This document shows positions 57,834-64,000 of a stretch of DNA of 64,000 nucleotides, in pieces. The notes beneath the pieces were generated by a model that was not told the origin of the DNA, made no database searches, and saw only the letters and a program-made list of their open reading frames with translations. The stretch is from Nitrosomonas halophila. GTDB taxonomy: Bacteria; Pseudomonadota; Gammaproteobacteria; Burkholderiales; Nitrosomonadaceae. The stretch's first letter is position 1; each line of letters starts with the position of its first letter. Made by a program: the position numbers and the translations under genes. The stretch covers positions 1 to 64,000 of the forward strand of contig NZ_FNOY01000004.1 of assembly GCF_900107165.1 (NCBI RefSeq), given 5' to 3'.

Positions 57834-59256
57834 GGCACAACTGAGCGCGGAGCTGGCTTTAGCCATCTTGGTCGGTTTTGGCATACTGTGGATCGTCTTT
57901 GGTTGGTACTTGGGACGAAATAACCGCAGCATTGATGACTATGCCCTGGCAGGACGCAACGTTGGGCTTGCGTTTGCCACCGCGACCACCATGGCCACCT
58001 GGATTACCAGCAATACAACACTTGTCGCACCACAACTCGCCTACCAATTTGGCGTATGGGGCATGGTAGGCTATAGCATGGCAGCCTGGGGCCTGATTCT
58101 GTTCGCACCCATGGCGCAGCGAATCAAATCCCTAATGCCCCACGGCTTTACCAGCGGCGACTTCATTCGCATCCGTTACGGCAACCATGCCTGGGGCGTA
58201 TTCATGATCATCTCGCTGCTTTATGCCATCAGCTGGCTGGTCAGCCTGGGGATGGCAGGCGGCATCCTGCTAGCCTCGTTAAGCGAACTGGATTATCACA
58301 CCGGCATGCTGGCCATCCTGATCATATGCGTCGGCTATACCCTGCTGGGAGGATTGAAAGCGGTTATCGCCACAGATTTTGTGCAAGCGATTCTGATCCT
58401 GGCAGGTATCGTCATCATAGCCTGGGTTTGTATCGATACCGTCGGCATCGGCACCATCCACCAGAGCGTTGCCGCTTCACAACCAGAACTGCTCAATCTG
58501 GCCTTTCCTGCCGCCATCATGTTCTTGTTCAACAATATTTTCTTCGGAATAGGCGAGATCTTTCATTCCAACGTCTGGTGGTCCAGAGCCTTTGCCTTTA
58601 GAACAGGGGTAGGAAAAAAAGCCTTCTTGACCGGTGGCCTGCTATGGTTGCCGATCCCGATCGTGACCGGCTTTGTCGCACTGGCCGCGCTGACGCTGGG
58701 CATATTGCCACCAAGCGCTGACATGGTCGGACCGCTGGTAGCGGCCAAGTTACTGGGTTCTGTGGGCGCGGTTTTTGTATTTATCGTAGTTTTCTCGGCA
58801 CTCGCTTCCAGCATGGACTCCCTGCTGGCCGCCACATCTGACTTGATCACCCAGGACGGTTACAAACGCTTCATCAACCCGACAGCAGACAGCGAAAGAT
58901 TACTCAAAATCAATAAAAGAATTGTCATTGGCCTGGGAGTTATTACTGGGCTATTATGTTTACCCAAGATCGCGACACTCGCGGCACTGTTAAATTTCGC
59001 TGGCGCTTTTGTCGCCTCTGCTATTTGGCCTATCGTGTTCGGACTTTATCACCCCGGTCTGACTGGCCGTTTCGCCACGGCAGCCATGGCACTGGGTACA
59101 TTAACTGGCTTGACGCTTTATTTTGTTGTCGGGTTTTACGTGGCAGCCTTCAGCGCTTGCTTGATGTCGCTGGCTTGTTGCCTAGCGGGACTTTTACTGG
59201 CGCCCGGTGAATTCAACTGGCAAACCTTCAAGGCATCTCAAAATGTATCTGAGTGA
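57826..59256 (+). CDS. Sodium:solute symporter (SSS family)
   Basis: The 476-residue membrane protein has about 13 helices and matches the SSS family (PF00474). The start shows the characteristic YLGRNNRSIDDYALAGRNVG and WITSNTTLVAPQLAYQFGVWG, and the Na+-site region is SSMDSLLAATSDLITQDGYKRF (about 325-345). Substrate cannot be read with certainty, but proximity to a carbamoylase and an ATCase-like enzyme favours urea or another ureido compound. It overlaps both neighbours, so the operon is tightly coupled. Confidence 0.88.
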   Translation: MLEAQLSAELALAILVGFGILWIVFGWYLGRNNRSIDDYALAGRNVGLAFATATTMATWITSNTTLVAPQLAYQFGVWGMVGYSMAAWGLILFAPMAQRIKSLMPHGFTSGDFIRIRYGNHAWGVFMIISLLYAISWLVSLGMAGGILLASLSELDYHTGMLAILIICVGYTLLGGLKAVIATDFVQAILILAGIVIIAWVCIDTVGIGTIHQSVAASQPELLNLAFPAAIMFLFNNIFFGIGEIFHSNVWWSRAFAFRTGVGKKAFLTGGLLWLPIPIVTGFVALAALTLGILPPSADMVGPLVAAKLLGSVGAVFVFIVVFSALASSMDSLLAATSDLITQDGYKRFINPTADSERLLKINKRIVIGLGVITGLLCLPKIATLAALLNFAGAFVASAIWPIVFGLYHPGLTGRFATAAMALGTLTGLTLYFVVGFYVAAFSACLMSLACCLAGLLLAPGEFNWQTFKASQNVSE

Positions 59257-59365
59257 GTCTTTATTGACATTACTGGTCATAACAGCGTGCCTGGGCACGG
59301 CGCTGGCCCCGATTATTTTACTGCTGCTTTATAAGCGTGATCTCAAGGATAAATCATTATGGTAG
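59243..59365 (+). CDS. 40-residue membrane peptide, symporter small accessory protein candidate
   Basis: ATG at 59243 lies inside the end of the symporter gene, and the TAG at 59363-59365 lies inside the start of the carbamoyltransferase gene. The peptide MYLSESLLTLLVITACLGTA-then-LAPIILLLLYKRDLKDKSLW has one transmembrane helix and a short basic tail. Small accessory proteins next to SSS symporters are known. The double overlap argues that the frame is real and translated. Confidence 0.7.
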   Translation: MYLSESLLTLLVITACLGTALAPIILLLLYKRDLKDKSLW

Positions 59366-60432
59366 ATCCCAAACTCGAGGAAGTTATCCAATTTGAACGC
59401 ACTCGGCCGGATGTACATGGTGATGCGCATCCCAAGAAACTGCTCAGAGCGATTGTCGAAGAAGGCAATCACTTGGCGAAATTATCCGAACAACATATTT
59501 TTTCTTCGGATCAATTCGATCGTGCAACACTGCTGCAGCTTTTCCGCCTGGCTGCCAAATATGAAGCCAATCCAGGCCGTTTCAGCACTTCCCTGAACGG
59601 CCAGATACTGATCTCGGCCTTCTACGAGCCCAGCACGCGTACCCGCTTATCCTTTGAAAGCGCGTGGCACCGTCTGGGTGGCGACATCATGTCCATCACC
59701 GACCGCTCCACTACTGGTATTGCGAAAGGCGAATCGTTGCGGGATGTCGCCGAAATGTTCAACAACTATGGCGATTGTGTCGTTTTGCGCGACAGCAATG
59801 AAGAATCGGTCAGAGAAATGATGGCGGCGCTGCGCATTCCCATCATCAACGCTGGCAATGGCACCGATGAACACCCGACCCAGGCGCTGGCCGATCTCTA
59901 TACCATTTTCAAATGGCGGCCAGATTTGGTGACAAACGAGCCAGGCGAAAAATTGAAACTATGCCTGGTTGGACTGCCGGCAAAAATGCGCACTGTCCGC
60001 AGCCTGCTGAAGCTTATGTGCCATTTTCCCGATGTCTTCTCTAAAATCACAATCGTCAACGATAAACAAAAAAATGAGATGTTCGCTCATGGTCAGTTGG
60101 CACAGCTTGAACAAGCCGGACTGCAAATTGACGCCGCCAATGATCTTTATGAGGTCTTGCCGGAAGCGGACGTGGTTTATATCAATGCGATCGCCTGGGA
60201 AGGCAATGCCTATAAGCAGTATGGCAAGCGCTACCACCTGAATGCCCAATCGCCCCTCAAATCCGATGCGATCGTTCTGCATCCGCTGGCACGAAGTGTT
60301 GAATTATGCACCAGTCTGGATGATACGCCGCATAACTGGTATTTTTCGCAGGCCAGGGGGGCCGTATTTCTGAGAATGGCATTGCTCACCTGCCTAGTCA
60401 AACGCGCAGAAAGGGTGCTGGATGTTATCTAG
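59359..60432 (+). CDS. Aspartate/ornithine carbamoyltransferase family protein, ATCase-like
   Basis: The 357-residue protein has the transcarbamoylase fold. The carbamoyl-phosphate loop is STRTRLSFESAWHRLGG (about 93), a Lys-Gly-Glu loop GIAKGESLRDV (about 122) corresponds to the ATCase 80s loop, and there is a DEHPTQALADLY segment (about 173). The usual HPLPR becomes HPLARSVELCTSLDDTPHNWYFSQA, so the loop that holds the amino-acid substrate differs from classical PyrB. Length exceeds the usual 310. Operon context with a symporter suggests ureido-compound use rather than pyrimidine synthesis. The stop codon TAG ends with the first base of an inverted-repeat element. Confidence 0.8.
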   Translation: MVDPKLEEVIQFERTRPDVHGDAHPKKLLRAIVEEGNHLAKLSEQHIFSSDQFDRATLLQLFRLAAKYEANPGRFSTSLNGQILISAFYEPSTRTRLSFESAWHRLGGDIMSITDRSTTGIAKGESLRDVAEMFNNYGDCVVLRDSNEESVREMMAALRIPIINAGNGTDEHPTQALADLYTIFKWRPDLVTNEPGEKLKLCLVGLPAKMRTVRSLLKLMCHFPDVFSKITIVNDKQKNEMFAHGQLAQLEQAGLQIDAANDLYEVLPEADVVYINAIAWEGNAYKQYGKRYHLNAQSPLKSDAIVLHPLARSVELCTSLDDTPHNWYFSQARGAVFLRMALLTCLVKRAERVLDVI

Positions 60433-60592
60433 TACTCCGTTCCGCCAAACCGCTTACATGAAATCGCGCCTTCGCCTGTCATGCGTTGTTGCAAATCCTC
60501 GCCATAGCTACGGCTATGACTGCGGTTTGCGCCTAGCCTGGCAGGCGAATCCATCGATTTCATTTGTAAGCTAATTGACGGAACGGAGTACT
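60432..60592. mobile_element. MITE-like element with about 38-bp inverted ends and TA duplication
   Basis: The left end GTACTCCGTTCCGCCAAACC and the right end are inverted copies with a few mismatches, continuing to CATGAAATCG/CGATTTCAT. TA flanks both sides. The interior has a hairpin (CATAGC-TACG-GCTATG) and no coding capacity. Its first base completes the stop codon of the carbamoyltransferase gene. The remaining bases to 60820 hold no supported gene. Confidence 0.8.
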
Positions 60593-60820
60593 AGTCTTGC
60601 CTGCCCTGCTACTATGGCCACCCCCCGGCGTTCACGGCTGGGCATCTGCTTGCCGCCCCAAATACAATGTTCCAGATAAACGTGCCCCTGTTCACATGAA
60701 GCACAATCTTTCTGGACGCCACTGCTGGCCGAGAAACTCTGGCAACTCTGGCCGGAGAACCTGTTTCCATGAATCTTTACTCGCACCACGCTTGCGTGGC
60801 GCCACAACTAGGAGCTGATA

Positions 60821-62830
60821 ATGTGCGGAATCGCCGGCATCTTTGCCAACTCCCCTGAACGAAATATAGACTCCCAGATATTGGTCAATATGGCCGCCAT
60901 CATGCATCATCGAGGGCCGGATAACTATGGCTACTGCAATCCCAAACAAGTCGGCATCGGCATGAGTCACGCCCGGCTATCGATCATCGACCTGAATGAA
61001 GCCCGGGGCCGCCAGCCCTTTATTTTGCACGGCGGTCAAATCATTTTTGCGCACAATGGCGAATTCTATGATTATCAACGCCTGCGTGGCGAGCTGACCA
61101 TGCAGGGCGTACGCTTTGAGACAAAAAGTGATTCCGAAATCGTACCGCATCTCTATCTGCAGACCGGCATGGATCACACCCTGCGACAACTGCGCGGTGA
61201 ATTCGCTTTCTCTCTTTACGACGAACAGACCGACACCCTGTATCTCGTCCGTGACAGATTTGGCATCAAGCCCCTTTACTGGTCCCAGACCGCCAATCAC
61301 ATTGTTTTCGGCTCGGAGATCAAGGCGATACTGGCCCATCCGGAGGTCACCCCGGCATTCGACAGCCAAGGATTATTTCATCAATTGATCCAGGTAATGG
61401 TGCCGGGTACAACCGCTTTTAAAGGCGTGCATCAGGTCGAACCTGGCCACATGCTGAAAATCACGCGCCGGAACAGTGAGTTTCAGGTTGAGACCATTAA
61501 ATACTGGGACATGCATTTTCCAGTCCCGGCAGAACGCGCCAGGCATGATGACGAATATTATATTACCGGCGTGCGCGACCAATTGCTGCAGGCCGTGCAG
61601 CTGAGACTGAATGCCGATGTGCCGGTCGGTTGTTATTTATCGGGCGGCATAGATTCCTGCTCCATTCTCGGACTGGCTTCCGCAATCTCTCAGGAGCCGA
61701 TCCGTGCGTTCACCATCAGTTTCGACGACGAAGCATATGACGAAGCCAGCATCGCCGCTGAAATGGCGCATGCCGTAGGAGCCGAACAAGATGTTCTGAA
61801 ACTGAACGCCGATCTGCTATATGATAATTTTGCCCGCACTATCTGGCATACCGAGCGCACCATCTACAATACGCTGGCTGTAGCAAAATTGATGATGAGC
61901 CAGCATGTCACACACCACCACTATAAAGTGGTATTGACCGGAGAAGGCTCCGATGAGCTATTCGCCGGTTATCCGGCATTCAGAAAGGATATGTTTCTGC
62001 ATGGCATGGAAGGATTGCATGCCGAACAAGCCGCCGAATGGCAACACACGCTATCCGAGTCCAACAAGTTGTTCCAGGGTGCAATGCTGCCCAAGGACGA
62101 ATATGTATCGTCGGCAATCAATCGCAAGGTTGGCTTCACTCCCAGCTGCCTGCAACCGTGGCTGGGCTGCTCGGATCTGGCACGTCAGCTGCTGAATGAC
62201 GAGCGACGGGCAGAGCTTGCTGATTACGAGCCAGGCGAGGCCATTGCCGCGCGCCTGGATGAAAATTATCTTAAAGACCGCCACCCCCTGGATAAAGCGC
62301 AATATGTCTGGATCAAGACCATGCTCGAAGGGCAAATCCTCACTTGGGGTGGTGACAGGGTCGATATGGCCAACTCGATGGAAGCCCGGCCGGCCTTTCT
62401 CGATCATCATCTGGCAGAGTTTGCAGCCACCATCCCGCCCGAATTGAGAATCAGGGGAAATAATGAGAAATATGTGCTGAAAGAAGCGATGAAGCATCTG
62501 CTGCCAACTACCTTGTACGAACGTCAGAAATTTGCCTTCATGGCCCCCCCTGCCCATACGGATGACAAGAAATGGCAGAAACTCAAGGCATTATTTGCCC
62601 GTTACGCTTCACCTGAGCAATTGAAGCAAGCCGGCCTGATCAACGCCGACTATTTGCAATACCTGATGGAAAAGCAGGAAAATAGCGAAACACCGGCCGC
62701 CGACAAAATTCAGATCGATGCGATACTCAATCATGTGCTGGGCGTCATGTTGCTGCATCACCACTTTATTGAACAGGATCTCTCGCAATTGGCGCACGAC
62801 AAGGCACAGCAATTGGGATGGGTCGTATAG
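60821..62830 (+). CDS. asnB: Asparagine synthase (glutamine-hydrolysing)
   Basis: The 669-residue enzyme makes asparagine from aspartate with ATP and glutamine. It starts MCGIAGI with the nucleophile Cys2, has the glutamine pocket HHRGPDNYGY (about 31-40), and has the pyrophosphate loop SGGIDSC (about 272) and GEGSDELFAGY (about 376). All key residues are kept, in contrast to the amide ligase at 41058. AGGAG precedes the ATG. The DUF1538 gene follows 29 bases later and may be cotranscribed. Confidence 0.93.
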   Translation: MCGIAGIFANSPERNIDSQILVNMAAIMHHRGPDNYGYCNPKQVGIGMSHARLSIIDLNEARGRQPFILHGGQIIFAHNGEFYDYQRLRGELTMQGVRFETKSDSEIVPHLYLQTGMDHTLRQLRGEFAFSLYDEQTDTLYLVRDRFGIKPLYWSQTANHIVFGSEIKAILAHPEVTPAFDSQGLFHQLIQVMVPGTTAFKGVHQVEPGHMLKITRRNSEFQVETIKYWDMHFPVPAERARHDDEYYITGVRDQLLQAVQLRLNADVPVGCYLSGGIDSCSILGLASAISQEPIRAFTISFDDEAYDEASIAAEMAHAVGAEQDVLKLNADLLYDNFARTIWHTERTIYNTLAVAKLMMSQHVTHHHYKVVLTGEGSDELFAGYPAFRKDMFLHGMEGLHAEQAAEWQHTLSESNKLFQGAMLPKDEYVSSAINRKVGFTPSCLQPWLGCSDLARQLLNDERRAELADYEPGEAIAARLDENYLKDRHPLDKAQYVWIKTMLEGQILTWGGDRVDMANSMEARPAFLDHHLAEFAATIPPELRIRGNNEKYVLKEAMKHLLPTTLYERQKFAFMAPPAHTDDKKWQKLKALFARYASPEQLKQAGLINADYLQYLMEKQENSETPAADKIQIDAILNHVLGVMLLHHHFIEQDLSQLAHDKAQQLGWVV

Positions 62831-62859
62831 GAAGTTGATCTAAAAACAAGAGGTTCTTT

Positions 62860-63597
62860 TTGGCAAGCTTAATTCGTGCATTTCTGGCGTCTTTATTACG
62901 CAGTGGGCGTGACCTCCTCCCAATCATCGGCGTAGTCGCTTTTTTTCAGCTGCTCGTGCTGCAACAGGCGCTGCCTCAATTTACTGAAGTGGTGCTCGGC
63001 ACCTTGCTGGTTGTGGTTGGGCTGACCTTATTCATCTATGGCCTCGAAATGGGTTTATTCCCGATCGGCGAAAGCATGGCGCACGCATTCGCGCGCAAAG
63101 GCAGTATCCCATGGTTGCTCACCTTTGCTTTTGCACTCGGCTTCAGTACGACCATTGCCGAACCGGCCCTGATCGCCGTTGCTGGCGAAGCTGGCAGGAT
63201 GGCGGCACAAACGGGCGTGGTGATGGATACGCCAGCGGCAATCGCCGACTATGCGCTGGGACTGCGTCTAACCGTAGCGCTCGCTGTAGGGTGCGCGGTA
63301 ATGCTCGGGGTCATCCGCATCATCAAGGGCTGGCCGATCCATTACCTGATCATTGGTGGTTATGTATGGGTGATCATCATGACACTGTTCGCCCCGGCAG
63401 AAATTGTCGGCATTGCTTATGATTCTGGTGGCGTCACCACTTCCACCATTACGGTACCGCTGGTCACAGCACTCGGTGTCGGTCTGGCGGCTTCGATACG
63501 CGGACGTAATCCAATGCTTGACGGTTTTGGTATCATTGCTTTTGCCTCACTCACCCCGATGATCTTTGTCATGGGATATGGAATAATCATGTCATGA
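62860..63597 (+). CDS. DUF1538 membrane protein, first of a pair
   Basis: The 245-residue membrane protein has about six helices and the DUF1538 repeats (PF07556): [37 protein letters not shown] and the [20 protein letters not shown] region. It begins with TTG, supported by AGAGG seven bases upstream. Its stop overlaps the next start as ATGA. The family is uncharacterised; the two adjacent proteins probably form one transporter or channel. Confidence 0.85.
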   Translation: MASLIRAFLASLLRSGRDLLPIIGVVAFFQLLVLQQALPQFTEVVLGTLLVVVGLTLFIYGLEMGLFPIGESMAHAFARKGSIPWLLTFAFALGFSTTIAEPALIAVAGEAGRMAAQTGVVMDTPAAIADYALGLRLTVALAVGCAVMLGVIRIIKGWPIHYLIIGGYVWVIIMTLFAPAEIVGIAYDSGGVTTSTITVPLVTALGVGLAASIRGRNPMLDGFGIIAFASLTPMIFVMGYGIIMS

Positions 63598-64000
63598 GCT
63601 GGTTGCTTGCCCTCTTTGATACCTTGATTGCAACGCTGGGAGACATCTTTCCCATTGTAGCCATCCTATTCGGTTTTCAGCTCCTGATTCTTCGCCGTCC
63701 CCTCACCAATGCGCCACGCGTATTGTTCGGTTTTTTGTTCGTATTGCTCGGTTTGACTTTATTCCTGGTTGGATTGGAGCGCGCCCTGTTCCCAATCGGA
63801 CGATTGATGGCCGAGCAATTGACAGCGCCGGATTTTCTAAGGAATGCAGGCCCGTTACAGGATATCCCACTCGCCTGGGCCGATTATTACTGGGTACTGA
63901 TCTTTGCCTTCACCATTGGTTTTGCCACAACGCTTGCCGAGCCCTCTCTGATCGCTGTCGCATTGAAAGCCAACCAAGTTTCAGGCGGGCGATCCATGCG
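63594..64000 (+). CDS. DUF1538 membrane protein, second of a pair (cut by window edge)
   Basis: Only the first 135 residues are in the window. They repeat the family pattern: [20 protein letters not shown], then [23 protein letters not shown]. The start overlaps the previous stop by four bases, so translation is coupled. It is open to the end of the window. Confidence 0.85.
   Translation, partial: MSWLLALFDTLIATLGDIFPIVAILFGFQLLILRRPLTNAPRVLFGFLFVLLGLTLFLVGLERALFPIGRLMAEQLTAPDFLRNAGPLQDIPLAWADYYWVLIFAFTIGFATTLAEPSLIAVALKANQVSGGRSM

Overview
The window looks like a chromosomal segment of a betaproteobacterium, most likely an ammonia oxidiser of the Nitrosomonas type. The reasons are the leuS-lptE-holA run, a PEP-CTERM/exosortase A gene set, and many short inverted-repeat elements and insertion sequences. 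The genus is an inference from protein flavour and gene content. No rRNA or tRNA gene, CRISPR array or replication origin was seen.

Layout. 1-0.8 kb: an ISL3-type transposase cut by the window edge. 1.4-9 kb: an envelope block (ExoD, a Sel1/SLT lytic transglycosylase, a FeeM-like N-acyl amino acid synthase, a Notum/pectinacetylesterase-like hydrolase, a PEP-CTERM protein, a VAO-type flavoprotein). Three near-perfect sigma-54 promoters lie here, in front of the transglycosylase, the FeeM-like gene and the PEP-CTERM gene. 9-16 kb: a LolCDE-like trans-envelope set (two FtsX-type permeases, ATPase, LolA-like protein, DUF1302 barrel). 16-19 kb: an exosortase-associated acyltransferase and an OprP-like porin. 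19-34 kb: mostly housekeeping (yajQ, argG-argF-argD, ydbL-ynbE-ydbH, cysM, comEA-like, an ABC-F ATPase, DUF1499, penicillin acylase, a cytochrome c). 34.5-36 kb: an IS110 transposase.

36-49 kb: the second exosortase-linked block. It holds the sigma-54 activator PrsR, the exosortase-associated acyl-CoA ligase and PLP decarboxylase, an asparagine-synthetase-like amide ligase that lacks the N-terminal nucleophile Cys, a second exosortase-type acyltransferase, a periplasmic-binding-like protein / beta-barrel / GGDEF-EAL gene set, and a small lipoprotein. The exosortase, PrsK, the acyl carrier protein and the hydrolases usual for such loci are absent from the window. 49-50 kb: a nest of inverted repeats. 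50-57 kb: OsmC, holA, lptE, leuS, an AI-2E family transporter and an M20 amidase. 57.4-60.4 kb: an overlapping operon of a membrane-anchored periplasmic protein, an SSS symporter, a 40-residue membrane peptide and an ATCase-like carbamoyltransferase. 60.8-64 kb: asnB and a DUF1538 pair that runs off the edge.

How it fits together (inference). PrsR with sigma-54 probably switches on the FeeM-like, PEP-CTERM and transglycosylase genes, tying surface protein sorting to wall remodelling and fatty-acyl amino acid chemistry. The ligase, decarboxylase, amide ligase and acyltransferases could make one acylated small molecule. At least three families of short inverted-repeat elements (MITE-like) are scattered through the window. 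Two of them sit exactly on stop codons and rebuild them.
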